Of a stretch of 64,000 bases of DNA, positions 9,026 to 18,196 are shown piece after piece; within the stretch, counting starts at the first letter, position 1; every line of letters begins with the position of its first letter. A program made the translations under genes and the position numbers. This DNA is from Chitinophaga sp. CF418 (lineage in GTDB: Bacteria > Bacteroidota > Bacteroidia > Chitinophagales > Chitinophagaceae), in the NCBI RefSeq assembly GCF_900142925.1, contig NZ_FRCN01000017.1, positions 79,838 through 143,837 of the forward strand. Reading direction: 5' to 3'. The notes beneath the pieces were generated by a model. It was not told the DNA's origin, made no database searches, and saw nothing but the letters and a program-made list of their open reading frames with translations.

Positions 9026-9760
9026 CTAAATTCTTTTCAGCACTTTTGATTTAATTATGCTTTTACAGATATCTGTGAATGCCCGTGTAGCCTCCGCCAG
9101 CTCCTTTCCAAGGGAACGTTGCGGGAAATAATGCAGTACCATTTCGCGGGTCCACGGCTCTTCGAAATATTTGAGAATGTCTTTGTCTTCCGGGTTCACA
9201 ACAAACTCAAAGCTGTCCTCCCATTCGATACGCATGGTGTGCAGGTTGGGGTGTGTCCTTTCCATGATCTTGTATCCGATAGAGGCTTTAGGCAGGTATT
9301 CCAGGTACAGATCTCCAAAGTCGAAACTGGTGGGGAAAGAGATCCTTTCCTTCTCTACCAGTACTACCTTACCTTCTATTTCCAGCAATACCCATTTATG
9401 TGATTTCTTAGGGAAGAGATGTTCTCCCAGCAGGGATGGCGTTTCGATATACCCCCTTTTTGCCACACGGAACTGTTCATGGAGGAAAGCCACCGGGTCT
9501 TCAACATGTTCCAGTACGTGATTACAGATCACATAATCAAACTCCTTGTCTTTGAAAGGCAGGTGCTCTCCATCTGCCTTCAGGAACTGCTGGTTCCTCA
9601 GCACTTTTATGTCGCCGCTGCGATGCGTATTGTCATCTACGTATTTATCTACCACCACATTTGATCTGGGGTGCGGATTATGGCCGCCTCCCACCTCAAG
9701 TACCCTGTCCGTTTTTTTAATATTCAGATCGAAACGGGATTGGGGATTTCTGATTTTCAT
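9026..9760 (-). CDS. Class I SAM-dependent methyltransferase
   Basis: The protein has 244 residues. Motif I is VLEVGGGHNPHP (residues 20-31), with the acidic motif II at VVVDKYVDD and the later strand DYVICNHVLEHVEDP (about 83-97), typical of Methyltransf_11-like enzymes. The C-terminal half carries an unusual stretch with WVLLEIEGKVVLVEKERI. It is the last gene of the minus-strand operon starting at 16521, 20 bases after the GT4 gene and just before a terminator. O-methylation of an EPS sugar is the likely job. The acceptor is unknown. A role in modifying an amino-sugar or an amidated residue made with the AsnB enzyme upstream is speculative. Confidence 0.8.
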   Translation of the reverse strand: MKIRNPQSRFDLNIKKTDRVLEVGGGHNPHPRSNVVVDKYVDDNTHRSGDIKVLRNQQFLKADGEHLPFKDKEFDYVICNHVLEHVEDPVAFLHEQFRVAKRGYIETPSLLGEHLFPKKSHKWVLLEIEGKVVLVEKERISFPTSFDFGDLYLEYLPKASIGYKIMERTHPNLHTMRIEWEDSFEFVVNPEDKDILKYFEEPWTREMVLHYFPQRSLGKELAEATRAFTDICKSIIKSKVLKRI

Positions 9761-9780
9761 GCGTAAAGTTTATTAATCTC

Positions 9781-10911
9781 TTATAATGGCGCTACCATCT
9801 GCTGGTACACCGTTTCTATTTTATGGGTCATGTCCCGTACATCAAAGTTCGCCTTCACACTCCTGCCGGCGTTTTCCTGCAGGCGGGCACGCAACGTACG
9901 GTCCTGTATCAGTCTTTCGATAGCGGCTGCCAGCGCGGCTTCGTCTTTAGGCGGTACCAACAGGCCGGTCACCTCATGTTCCACTGCTTCCCGAGTACCA
10001 TCCACATCGGAAGCGACCACCGCTTTGGCCATTGCCATTGCTTCCAGCACACCTATCGGGAATCCTTCCCAGAGGGAAGGCAGACAGTAGATATCCACCG
10101 CGTTCAATACAGCAGGGACGTCCTGACGGAAATTGTCGAAAACTACCCTGTCACTGATACCCAGGTCTTCTGCCAGCTGCACCGCGTCGGCTTTCAGGTC
10201 GCCCTCTCCTATCATTAACAAGGTAAGGTCCTGAATGTTGCCGCATACCCTGGCATAGGCCCTCAACATCCCCAGGGGATCTTTCTGTTCCGTAATGCGG
10301 ACAATATACCCGATTACCAGGTGATGGGCAGGAATGCCATATAAAGCTTTTATATCGGGATAATCACCAAAACGGTTAAACTTCTCCAGGTTCACCCCGT
10401 TTTTGACCACCAGCGACTTAAAATGCCCAAATACGCGCACTCCTGTCTCATGATTGGAATCAGAGACTGTAATATTGAGCCTGGTATGCTGTGTAATGAA
10501 CTTTTCTGCCAGTATCCTCGCCTTTCTGTTCCAGGCAGGTAAACTGTCATGGAAAGACCATCCGTGGATGGTATATATCACCGGCAGACCCAGTGAACGG
10601 GCTGCCCAGAGTACATTGGTATTGGCGCGGGTACCGTGCACATGTACGATATCCATCCGCTGTTCCTTCAGAAATTGTTTCACTTTCATCCACACCTTGA
10701 TATCAAAAGCCTTCTCGGTATGGATGACGTGGGCGGGTATACCCAGCTGGGCAAGGGATGTAATCATGGGGCCGTCAGTAAAGGATAGCACCACCGGCTC
10801 GAACAGCCCTTTATCCAGGTAGCGGACGAGGTCCAGCACGTGGCTTTCGCCTCCTCCTATTTTTCCCTGGCGGATCGTTTGTAAAACCCTGATCTTCTTA
10901 GTCGCTTCCAT
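9781..10911 (-). CDS. Glycosyltransferase family 4
   Basis: The protein has 376 residues and is a complete GT-B enzyme. It begins RVLQTIRQGKIGGGESHVLDLVRYL, with the Gly-rich donor/acceptor loop (IGGGE), and has VHVHGTRANTN and IYTIHGWSFHD in the acceptor half. The C-terminal half has VIGYIVRITEQKDP, LTLLMIGEGDLK and the conserved PSLWEGFPIGVLEAMAMAKAVVAS, whose E-x7-E pattern marks GT4 retaining enzymes. It should add a hexose to the lipid-linked repeat unit in the cytoplasm. It starts 3 bases after the AsnB stop and ends 20 bases before the methyltransferase, inside one operon. It is among the clearest glycosyltransferases here; the linkage made cannot be read. Confidence 0.9.
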   Translation of the reverse strand: MEATKKIRVLQTIRQGKIGGGESHVLDLVRYLDKGLFEPVVLSFTDGPMITSLAQLGIPAHVIHTEKAFDIKVWMKVKQFLKEQRMDIVHVHGTRANTNVLWAARSLGLPVIYTIHGWSFHDSLPAWNRKARILAEKFITQHTRLNITVSDSNHETGVRVFGHFKSLVVKNGVNLEKFNRFGDYPDIKALYGIPAHHLVIGYIVRITEQKDPLGMLRAYARVCGNIQDLTLLMIGEGDLKADAVQLAEDLGISDRVVFDNFRQDVPAVLNAVDIYCLPSLWEGFPIGVLEAMAMAKAVVASDVDGTREAVEHEVTGLLVPPKDEAALAAAIERLIQDRTLRARLQENAGRSVKANFDVRDMTHKIETVYQQMVAPL

Positions 10912-10914
10912 CTG

Positions 10915-12816
10915 TTACAATTGTTCCATCCACCGGCTATACCACAACTGGAATACGAGGACATTCCAGAGTTTCTGGTGACTTACTTTCCCACCGTCAA
11001 AATAATTCTGCTTCAATGTCTGGATATGCGCCGGATCAAAAAGTCCGGTCTGCTCCAGTTTGGCGGGAGATAAATAATACGCCATCTGTTCCTTCAGTTC
11101 GTCTCTGAACCAGTGCGTCAGCGGCGCAATAAACGGTTTCTTGGGACGATCCATCAGTGTTTTCGGTATATACTGGTGTACGATTTCTTTCAGGATGTAT
11201 TTGTTGATCTTATTCTTCACTTTCACATGCGCCGGCACTTTTGCCAGGAATTCCACCAACCGGTGGTCCAGCATTGGCTCACGGCCTTCAATGCCGACTG
11301 ACATGGTAGCCCGGTCTACTTTTACCAGGTTATTGTCAACCAGGAAGGTTTTATAGTCCACAGACAGCAGGCGGTTCAGCGAATCGTTGATATTGTTCAG
11401 TTCTCCGTTCATATCAAAATTCGTCTTGTAGGTACAATGCGTACCACCCAGGTAACTGGCTGCTTCTGTTTCTGTAATATACTGGCTGATATATTTCAGC
11501 GCCTGTTGTGATTTGCCGGACGCCCAGATCAGTTTCATCTTTTCATAACGGCTGGCAAAGTTGTATTGTTTATTGAAGTAAGGTATAGTGGCAGGATTTA
11601 CCAGCTTCATCACCTTGCTTACCACGCCCTGCAATGATTTCGGAATACGCTCCGTGTATTGCAGGGATTGGTTAAATTTATTATACCCGGCAAAGAGTTC
11701 GTCGCCTCCATCTGCTGACAGGACCACTTTTACCTGCTTTGCGGCCAGTTTGCTGACCAGTGTGGTAGGTACGGTGGAGTTATCGGCGAATGGCTCGTCA
11801 TAGATCTCTGGCAGGTGTTCCAGTATATCCCGCGCATCTGAAGCACCCACTATCCATTCGGTATGATCGGTGCCCAGGTGTTGTGCGATCCGACGGGCCT
11901 CTTTAGATTCATCAAACAGGGCTTCCTTATAGCCAATAGTGAAGGTCTTCAGGCGAGTGCCGGAAGAAGCCTGTAATATTGCCGCTACGCTGGAGCTGTC
12001 ATAACCACCACTCAGGAATACGCCCACGGGAACGTCGGCCACCATCCGGTATTTGTAGGCGCTCTCCATCAGCTCTTTGGTATGGCGGATGATATCGCCT
12101 TCATACATATTTGTCAGCGGCTGGCGGTAGGCCTCCAGTACGCTCCAGTATTCTGTCGTGGTCAGCGCTTTATTCTTCAGGGACAGATGCATGAAATGTC
12201 CCGGTTTCAGTTTATGTGTATGTTCGAAGATCGTATATGGCGCAGGGATATAACTATACTGGAGGAACAGCGATACACTGTTCACGTCTATCTTTTTCTC
12301 GAAAGCGGGAAAACGGCTGAAGCTTTTCAGTTCGGAAGCAAACAGCAGTACATTGTTATGCCAGTAGTAATAAAGCGGTTTTACCCCTGCCCTGTCGCGG
12401 CAGAAGATGACCTGCTCTTCTTCCCTGTCATAGATCACAAAGGCGAACATGCCGATGCAGCGGTCTACTACTTTCTCTTTCCAGCAATCGTATCCTTTGA
12501 TCAGTACTTCAGTATCACTGCTGGAAGTAAAGCTATACCCCTGATGTTCCAGTTCCCGGCGTACTTCTTTAAAGTTGTATACCTCACCATTGAAGATCAT
12601 GGTATACTGCTTAAAATGCATAGGCTGATGGCCGCCGCTGGAAAGGTCGAGGATGGACAAACGGCGCTGGCCCAATCCGATCAATGCATTAGGGTGTTCA
12701 AACACTTCATAGCCGCCGTCATCAGGACCACGATGCAACAGCGCATCGGTCATGTCTTTCAGCACGGGAAGGCTGGCTTTTTTAGAAAAATCAATAAACC
12801 CTGCTATGCCACACAT
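10915..12816 (-). CDS. asnB: Asparagine synthase-type glutamine amidotransferase (AsnB family)
   Basis: The start is placed at 12816 because the enzyme needs Met-Cys-Gly-Ile: the catalytic Cys becomes residue 1 after Met removal. An upstream in-frame ATG at 12852 would bury it. The protein has 633 residues. The N-terminal class II glutaminase domain (about 1-200) includes RRLSILDLSSGGHQP and MIFNGEVYN. The synthetase domain has the pyrophosphate loop VFLSGGYDSSSVA and LSADGGDELFAGY. Its first 13 bases overlap the end of the upstream glycosyltransferase gene. In EPS loci such enzymes often amidate a uronic acid or another carboxyl group on the polymer; true asparagine synthesis is the alternative. 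Location within a glycosyltransferase operon favours the former. Confidence 0.9.
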   Translation of the reverse strand: MCGIAGFIDFSKKASLPVLKDMTDALLHRGPDDGGYEVFEHPNALIGLGQRRLSILDLSSGGHQPMHFKQYTMIFNGEVYNFKEVRRELEHQGYSFTSSSDTEVLIKGYDCWKEKVVDRCIGMFAFVIYDREEEQVIFCRDRAGVKPLYYYWHNNVLLFASELKSFSRFPAFEKKIDVNSVSLFLQYSYIPAPYTIFEHTHKLKPGHFMHLSLKNKALTTTEYWSVLEAYRQPLTNMYEGDIIRHTKELMESAYKYRMVADVPVGVFLSGGYDSSSVAAILQASSGTRLKTFTIGYKEALFDESKEARRIAQHLGTDHTEWIVGASDARDILEHLPEIYDEPFADNSTVPTTLVSKLAAKQVKVVLSADGGDELFAGYNKFNQSLQYTERIPKSLQGVVSKVMKLVNPATIPYFNKQYNFASRYEKMKLIWASGKSQQALKYISQYITETEAASYLGGTHCTYKTNFDMNGELNNINDSLNRLLSVDYKTFLVDNNLVKVDRATMSVGIEGREPMLDHRLVEFLAKVPAHVKVKNKINKYILKEIVHQYIPKTLMDRPKKPFIAPLTHWFRDELKEQMAYYLSPAKLEQTGLFDPAHIQTLKQNYFDGGKVSHQKLWNVLVFQLWYSRWMEQL

Positions 12817-13727
12817 GGTAATAATTTTAATTGACGATGCTTTACGTTCCACATAATGCCCTTCCAGAAAGCCCTTAAGTGTTCCTTCTCTTTATTCAGA
12901 AGGAATTGTAACGTATTCTTGGGAATGGTAAACAAAGTCAGGTACAGTAAAAAGATGATCCGGTTAGGTAATGCCACGTTCCTACGCATGAACAGTATCC
13001 TGTTCCTGGTAAGGTAGTAGGTCTTTAATGGGCTGTTTTTGCCCGTAGACATTGATTCTTTATGGTAGATAAGTGATTTGTACTGATAATAGATCTTATA
13101 GCCTTTACGTTTGAATTGTTCGCACCAGTCAAACTCTTCGTAGTACAGGAAATATACTTCCGGCATCAGCCCTACCTCTTTCAATACGGAAGCTTTGGTC
13201 ATCATACCACCGCCGTGTGCGTAGTTGGTAGCAGAGATCTGATCGTACTGGCCCTGGTCAGGCTCCTTACAACCGATCATACTGTTCCTGCCGGTGAATA
13301 CATCCACTGACTGATAGCCGGCATATTCGATAATGCCTTTATGGAAGAAATAATGGAATTTGGGGCTGACCATGCCTGCATCAGGATGTGCGTAAAAGAC
13401 TTCCAGCAGGCCTTCTATCAGGCCATCGGTAAATTCCGTATCATTATTCACGAGGAAAATATAGTCGCCTGTGGCCTCCCGGATACCCAGATTGTTACCG
13501 CCGGCAAAGCCTTTGTTGGTAGCGCTCCTGATCACCTTTACCGCCGGGTAGGCTGCCAGCAGTGCAGCAGTGGGATCTTCCACGGAGGCATTGTCCACAA
13601 CGATCACTTCCACATTGCGGTAACTGTTCCTGCTGATGGAAACCAGCAATTCACATGTAACGCTACTTGTATTATAGTTGATCGTTACTATGGAAACCAG
13701 CGGTGCTATATTATTTTCCTGTGACAT
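12804..13727 (-). CDS. Glycosyltransferase family 2 (rhamnosyltransferase-like)
   Basis: The protein has 307 residues. The GT-A core starts at VSIVTINYNTSSVT (about 11-24), followed by VEVIVVDNASVEDP and NKGFAGGNNLGIREATGDYIFLVNNDTEF, with the DxD equivalent in NNDTEF. FLYYEEFDWCEQFKRKGYKI carries the ED pair of the catalytic base region. The C-terminus is hydrophobic or basic and may touch the membrane. This subfamily (WbbL-like) often transfers rhamnose. It overlaps the upstream glycosyltransferase by 17 bases and the downstream asnB by 13 bases, so the three are translationally coupled. The sugar identity is inference. Confidence 0.9.
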   Translation of the reverse strand: MSQENNIAPLVSIVTINYNTSSVTCELLVSISRNSYRNVEVIVVDNASVEDPTAALLAAYPAVKVIRSATNKGFAGGNNLGIREATGDYIFLVNNDTEFTDGLIEGLLEVFYAHPDAGMVSPKFHYFFHKGIIEYAGYQSVDVFTGRNSMIGCKEPDQGQYDQISATNYAHGGGMMTKASVLKEVGLMPEVYFLYYEEFDWCEQFKRKGYKIYYQYKSLIYHKESMSTGKNSPLKTYYLTRNRILFMRRNVALPNRIIFLLYLTLFTIPKNTLQFLLNKEKEHLRAFWKGIMWNVKHRQLKLLPCVA

Positions 13728-14922
13728 TGACCAGGGGATTATCGATGGTTGTTTTGGAATGCTTTGTATGAATGAAGGTTTTATCAGCGCCTTTGAGCTT
13801 GAATACCAGTGAGAGCATAATACCCACTACATGGGGGAGGTTCATTAATACAGTGAGCAGGTATTTTGAGTAGAACTTCCCCGGCAGCGGCAGCATCATA
13901 CTGATCACAAATGCGCCAAGACAGATGGCCCAGGCAGATAAGGGCAGTGTGAGGTAGTTGCCGAATACCAGGTAAACGGTTGTCATGAACAGTACGCCTG
14001 CCAGCAAGAGCATACGTGGCAGTAACATATTCTGTCCTACGGACATATAGAAATAGTCTATTCTACCTTTCAGCAATGCCTGGAACCCACGTACAAAGTA
14101 GTGGCGAAGGTATACGAACTGGCTGGACAGCCACCGTTTACGCTGGTTTTCAAATGCGGCTGCATTTGCCACTTTCTCATCAAATATGAGGGCGTCTTCC
14201 AGGTAATGTATTTTATACCCTTTATCTACCAGCAACTGCTGCAGTACTTTATCGAAACCACCGGTAGCTTCTGTTTCCAGCAGGGCCTGTTTCATCAGCT
14301 GATATTCGAAGCCTATGCCGGAACCTATGATGGAAGCAGAGAGGCCAAGTGCGTTGGCGCCCTTACGGTTAATGTGGTTAGCGATTATTTCATTGGCAGC
14401 ATCCAGGATAGCGAAAGGCGAATCCATATTCTTTGCCACACGCTGGGCCTGTATGATGTGATGCCCCTGCTGATAGGCGATATTGATCTTCTGCAGGAAA
14501 TCGGGTGCAGGGATGTTATCCGCATCGGCGATCACCGCCATATCATAAATATTATCATCCAGCTGCTCGAATGCCGCATTCAGTGATTTCGCTTTTGTGC
14601 TCTTTTTAAAAGAGACGGGGATCACGGTGATCCCCTCCTCTTCAAGCGTCCGGATAGTTGCCGGTTTCAAAGAATCGGCAATAACGATCACTTTATAGCA
14701 GTTGGCCGGATAATCAAGCGATTCATAACTTATAGCTGCGTGAAGGATGATATCATCTTCCTTATAGGCAGGCACCAGGATGGCGATCCTGCAGTAAGCC
14801 GCAATTTCCTCAGTAACTTTAGTTTTCTTTGGAAAAAGTTTGCCGGCAACAGAGAACAAGAGGTTGTAAAGTACACAGCCTCCGAGGTATCCGAATATGA
14901 TTAATTCAATCGTAAAAACCAT
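13711..14922 (-). CDS. Membrane-bound glycosyltransferase family 2
   Basis: The protein has 403 residues. One membrane helix at residues 1-22 is followed by a GT-A domain: IAILVPAYKEDDII, YKVIVIADSLKP, the DxD region MAVIADADNIPAPDFL, and FENQRKRWLSSQF, a QxxRW-type motif as in processive enzymes such as cellulose and hyaluronan synthases. Three or four membrane helices fill residues 285-375. It could extend a chain at the membrane or add one sugar. Its start codon overlaps the stop of the priming transferase (TAATG at 14920-14924). The QxxRW motif makes it the best candidate in this operon for a processive enzyme, but the presence of flippase and polymerase genes points to the Wzx/Wzy route. 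Confidence 0.88.
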   Translation of the reverse strand: MVFTIELIIFGYLGGCVLYNLLFSVAGKLFPKKTKVTEEIAAYCRIAILVPAYKEDDIILHAAISYESLDYPANCYKVIVIADSLKPATIRTLEEEGITVIPVSFKKSTKAKSLNAAFEQLDDNIYDMAVIADADNIPAPDFLQKINIAYQQGHHIIQAQRVAKNMDSPFAILDAANEIIANHINRKGANALGLSASIIGSGIGFEYQLMKQALLETEATGGFDKVLQQLLVDKGYKIHYLEDALIFDEKVANAAAFENQRKRWLSSQFVYLRHYFVRGFQALLKGRIDYFYMSVGQNMLLPRMLLLAGVLFMTTVYLVFGNYLTLPLSAWAICLGAFVISMMLPLPGKFYSKYLLTVLMNLPHVVGIMLSLVFKLKGADKTFIHTKHSKTTIDNPLVNVTGK

Positions 14923-16082
14923 TATACATTATCTTTTTGTATTAACGCTTTCGGAGTGTTAGCCATAATCCACATGTCGTAGGTGAAGCTATGTGAATTG
15001 GAATAGTCGATATCCAGTGCTATTCTTTCTTCTACGGACATATCTTTCTTCCCCCTTTTACTGATCTGCCACAGCCCCGTGATGCCGGCCGGTGCAAGGA
15101 AGCGCTGCGCCCATTCGTCTGTGGTCAGAGCGGAGGCTTCGTATAGTGGTAAGGGTCTGTTGCCAACGAGCGACATATCTCCTATCAATACATTAAAAAG
15201 CTGGGGAAGTTCATCAAGGCTGGTGTTTCTTAAAAAGGCGCCGAAGCGGGTCACCCGGGGATCATTGGACACTTTATAGAAAACGGGCGCATTACCGTCC
15301 TTATATTGATTCAGGTGTTGCAGTTGCTGCAGTTTCTTGTCTGCGTCTGCTACCATTGTCCTGAACTTAAAGAATTTGAATACCTGGTAGTTCCTGCCGG
15401 CCCGGCGTGCAGCATAGAAAACGGGGCCTTTGGATTCCAGTTTAATAATGGTGGCGATTAACATTAACAAGGGGCTGATGACAATTATAGCGCAGCTGGC
15501 GACAACGATATCAAAAGTTCTTTTCAGTATAGCGTTCAGGGTTCTTTTTGTCCTGATCTTCTTACCACCGTTCAGCACTGTCAGCGGGGGATAACTATTC
15601 AGCTGTTTGAATTTGCTGATGAAAGATATTTTAGAGGGTAGTTTTGAAAGGCAATTCACTGTAATGATCTCATCGATAAAGGCATAGTTCTTTACCGCGA
15701 CTTTCATTTCCGGGGTGATCTCTTCTACATCCACGTACAGCAGGAAAGGGATACAGGAGTAGCAGGTCTCTTTCCGAAGATATTCTTTCCAGGCGTAAAG
15801 ACCTTTCTGATCATCAATATGCGACCTATAAATAATGACACAGGGTTTTCTTCTGAAAACAGACTGCAGCTGTTCCATTGTTACCATGGCGGTATCAAAG
15901 TCCTGTGCAAAAAAACACTTGTACCCCGCTGCTTCAAATTCCGGGGCATTCATATGTTGTCCCACAAACAACACAATATTGCTGTCTGCAACAATTTGAC
16001 GGGGCATTGCCTGTTCACGTTCTTCAAACTGTCTTGGGGCCGCATTTTTCAATACGCTCAGTTCAGGTGTAAATGTATTCAT
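14922..16082 (-). CDS. Priming phosphoglycosyl transferase with N-terminal receiver-like domain
   Basis: The protein has 386 residues. Residues 180-386 are a bacterial sugar transferase (WbaP/PglC type): membrane segment about 190-213, KFFKFRTMVADADKK (236-250), the catalytic Asp-Glu pair at 290-291 in TSLDELPQL, MSLVGNRPLPLYE and PAGITGLWQISKR. It should move a sugar-1-phosphate onto undecaprenyl phosphate, the first step of EPS assembly. Residues 35-150 look like a CheY-like fold (NIVLFVG, CVIIYRSHID, IPFLLYVDV), but the acidic pair of strand 1 is missing and Tyr85 sits where the phospho-acceptor Asp should be, so phosphorylation is not expected. The four extra helices of classical WbaP proteins are absent. 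The gene lies 46 bases after a receiver-only response regulator gene. The N-terminal assignment is by pattern only. Confidence 0.85.
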   Translation of the reverse strand: MNTFTPELSVLKNAAPRQFEEREQAMPRQIVADSNIVLFVGQHMNAPEFEAAGYKCFFAQDFDTAMVTMEQLQSVFRRKPCVIIYRSHIDDQKGLYAWKEYLRKETCYSCIPFLLYVDVEEITPEMKVAVKNYAFIDEIITVNCLSKLPSKISFISKFKQLNSYPPLTVLNGGKKIRTKRTLNAILKRTFDIVVASCAIIVISPLLMLIATIIKLESKGPVFYAARRAGRNYQVFKFFKFRTMVADADKKLQQLQHLNQYKDGNAPVFYKVSNDPRVTRFGAFLRNTSLDELPQLFNVLIGDMSLVGNRPLPLYEASALTTDEWAQRFLAPAGITGLWQISKRGKKDMSVEERIALDIDYSNSHSFTYDMWIMANTPKALIQKDNV

Positions 16083-16128
16083 GCTAACAAAGGAATTAAT
16101 GGTTACATACTGATTATATCATTAAGTG

Positions 16129-16521
16129 CTAGGAAAAAGCAGGTACATGCTGAGCTCTCAACACATGATCAATTGTATCCAGTAAGATTACGGGATCAAA
16201 AGGCTTTTTGATAATCGTCTTGATGTTACCGGGGCGTATGTTGGCAAACGACTCTTTAGTATCATGCACACCCGAAAGCACCATAAGAGGAATATGCTGG
16301 TACAGATTACTTTCGGTCATGAACTCTATGAGTTCCCATCCGTTGATATTTGGCATCTGGAGATCTGTGATCACCAGGTCGGGGATGTTGCCGTTTTTGA
16401 GCCAGGCCATAGCAGCCAGACCATCACACGCTGAAACAACGTTGTAGGTCCTGTTTAGCATCACTTCTAGTAAGTATCGGATGGGTAAACTATCGTCTAT
16501 AATTAAAACTGTTTTTTTCAC
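16129..16521 (-). CDS. Receiver-only response regulator (CheY-like)
   Basis: The protein has 130 residues and is a single receiver domain without an output domain. It shows the acidic pair Asp9-Asp10 (LIIDDSLP), phospho-acceptor Asp53 (VITDLQMPNING), Ser83 (MVLSGVHD) and the conserved Lys-Pro at 106-107 (KKPFDP). All catalytic positions are present, so it should accept a phosphoryl group from a histidine kinase encoded elsewhere. It is the first gene of the minus-strand EPS operon, 46 bases before the priming transferase that carries a degenerate receiver-like domain. It may therefore control polysaccharide initiation by protein contact; that is inference. Confidence 0.92.
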   Translation of the reverse strand: MKKTVLIIDDSLPIRYLLEVMLNRTYNVVSACDGLAAMAWLKNGNIPDLVITDLQMPNINGWELIEFMTESNLYQHIPLMVLSGVHDTKESFANIRPGNIKTIIKKPFDPVILLDTIDHVLRAQHVPAFS

Positions 16522-17005
16522 CTTTAACCAATTTAATTTTACAAATAGATCCCAATACAGTTACGCATTGGAAAAATTAGTGTTCGTTGGCTTTAAATTG
16601 GATAAGGTTTTACGGAACTAAAAAAACAGTTTCTCAGGGGATATGAAAGAAAAGACTCAAATATGGTTTCTTTGAAACGCTTGCACTAAAATACGAAAGT
16701 AATTCTTAACTACAAGCTCTAAATTTTCGCAATAGTATTGTCTTTGAAAAAACAACGATGTAAAAATATAATACTTTATTCATTTCACAATATGTTTTTG
16801 GTAAACGGCTGTTTTTTTTGGGTGAATGCACAAGAAATTATCGTAAACGGATAATCAATGCCATCGCCCTTCTTCTTTTTTTTAAATGTAGCATACGCTG
16901 CTGAGAAAATACTGCACAATTATTATACTTTTGCGGAGAACCCCTTATGGGATTGTTCTGTAACGTGCTACAACGCTCAGTTTATCCCCTCAATCATTAT
17001 ATATT
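16522..17005. other. Divergent intergenic region between the two EPS operons, 484 bp
   Basis: AT-rich, with no gene. Small frames here are rich in Phe and Tyr and start from AT-rich DNA, so they are not accepted. A good plus-strand -7 box lies at 16926-16933. On the minus strand only imperfect -7 matches (TCTATTTG near 16545, CATATTTG near 16664) were found for the response regulator operon. Confidence 0.5.
16926..16933 (+). promoter_or_regulatory. Bacteroidota -7 box before the family 2 glycosyltransferase
   Basis: TACTTTTG matches the Bacteroidota consensus TAnnTTTG exactly, giving a leader of about 65 bases before the ATG at 17006. No clear TTG lies at the -33 position. Confidence 0.5.
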
Positions 17006-18196
17006 ATGACTGTGATCTCAGTGATCTTCTGGTGCAGCCTCTTTCTTGTTTGCTATAGTTATGTAGGATACGGTATACTACTTTATATAGTAATTAAACT
17101 GCGCCGTTATTTCGTAAAGCCCCGGTATACGGAAGATGGAACGCCCTTCACACCTGAAGTGACCCTGATGGTGGCCGCCTATAATGAAGAGGCCTTTATC
17201 AGGGAAAAGATTGCCAATACACTTTCCCTGCACTATCCGGAAGATAAGGTGCAAATCATCTTTGTAACCGATGGTAGTACTGATGACACCAATAATATAA
17301 TAAGGAGTTACCCCCGGATCACACTGCTCTATGAGCCCGAGCGCAGGGGCAAGACGATCGCGGTGAACAGGGCCATGAAATATGTTAAGACACCTTTTGT
17401 GGTATTTTCTGATGCGAACACCTTATTAAATAAGGACGTCCTTATCTGTCTCATGCGTCACTTCCGGGACGAACAGACTGGTGCAGTGGCAGGAGAAAAA
17501 AAGATCCTTGTAACGGAACAGGCTGAAGCCGAAGGCGCCGGGGAAGGGATGTACTGGAAATATGAGTCCTTATTAAAGAAATGGGATGCCGAGCTATATA
17601 GTGTAATGGGTGCTGCGGGTGAACTGTTCGCCATACGCAGCTCTTTATATGAGGATATACCTGCAGACACTATCCTGGATGATTTTATGATCTCTTTTGG
17701 TATAAATAAAAAGGGATATAAAGTAGCCTACGCCCCTGATGCTTATGCGCAGGAAACACCTTCCGCTTCGCTGGAAGATGAATATAAACGTAAGGTACGC
17801 ATCAGTGCGGGTGGTTTTCAGTCAATGAGCCGGCTGCTGGATTTACTGAACATCTTCCGTTATCCCAAAATTACCTGGCAGTATGTTTCACATCGTGTAT
17901 TTCGCTGGACAGTTGCCCCGTTATGTTTATTATTAGCACTACTAACTAATATAGTATTATACATGTCCGGCACACCCTTTATCTACGGGCTTATACTGTT
18001 GATGCAAACAGCATTTTATAGCATGGCTTTAGTTGGATATGTGCTGGCGAGAAAACAGATAAAAAGTAAAGTGTTCTACATACCTTTTTATTTTGTCTTT
18101 ATGAATGTGGCCGTGTATCAAGGGTTTGGCCGTTTTTTAAGAAAGAAACAGTCAGCAGTATGGGATCGTTCACAACGTCAGCTAACAACAGGATAA
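17006..18196 (+). CDS. Membrane glycosyltransferase family 2 (PgaC/IcaA-like)
   Basis: The protein has 396 residues. An N-terminal membrane helix (about 5-27) is followed by VTLMVAAYNEEAFIREKI (52-69), VQIIFVTDGSTDDTNN, the DxD equivalent VFSDANTLLNKD, the acceptor-site ILDDFMIS, and KRKVRISAGGFQSM where processive enzymes have a QxxRW-like motif. Three hydrophobic segments fill the C-terminal 100 residues. It resembles enzymes making beta-linked N-acetylglucosamine polymers, but the missing QxxRW makes a single-sugar transferase equally possible. It has its own promoter-like box and is followed by a 371-base gap before the giant hydrolase gene. Confidence 0.88.
   Translation: MTVISVIFWCSLFLVCYSYVGYGILLYIVIKLRRYFVKPRYTEDGTPFTPEVTLMVAAYNEEAFIREKIANTLSLHYPEDKVQIIFVTDGSTDDTNNIIRSYPRITLLYEPERRGKTIAVNRAMKYVKTPFVVFSDANTLLNKDVLICLMRHFRDEQTGAVAGEKKILVTEQAEAEGAGEGMYWKYESLLKKWDAELYSVMGAAGELFAIRSSLYEDIPADTILDDFMISFGINKKGYKVAYAPDAYAQETPSASLEDEYKRKVRISAGGFQSMSRLLDLLNIFRYPKITWQYVSHRVFRWTVAPLCLLLALLTNIVLYMSGTPFIYGLILLMQTAFYSMALVGYVLARKQIKSKVFYIPFYFVFMNVAVYQGFGRFLRKKQSAVWDRSQRQLTTG

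Noticed and set aside
12082..12834. Plus-strand 250-residue open frame opposite asnB
   Set aside because: Lies entirely antisense to a clear enzyme, translates to His/Tyr/Phe-rich sequence with no motif; a codon-bias shadow.
12816..12852. Upstream ATG extension of asnB
   Set aside because: Would place 12 residues before the Cys that must be the mature N-terminus.
16858..17058. Plus-strand 66-residue frame before the glycosyltransferase gene
   Set aside because: Overlaps the -7 box and the start of the real gene in another frame; Phe/Tyr/Leu-rich and without motif.
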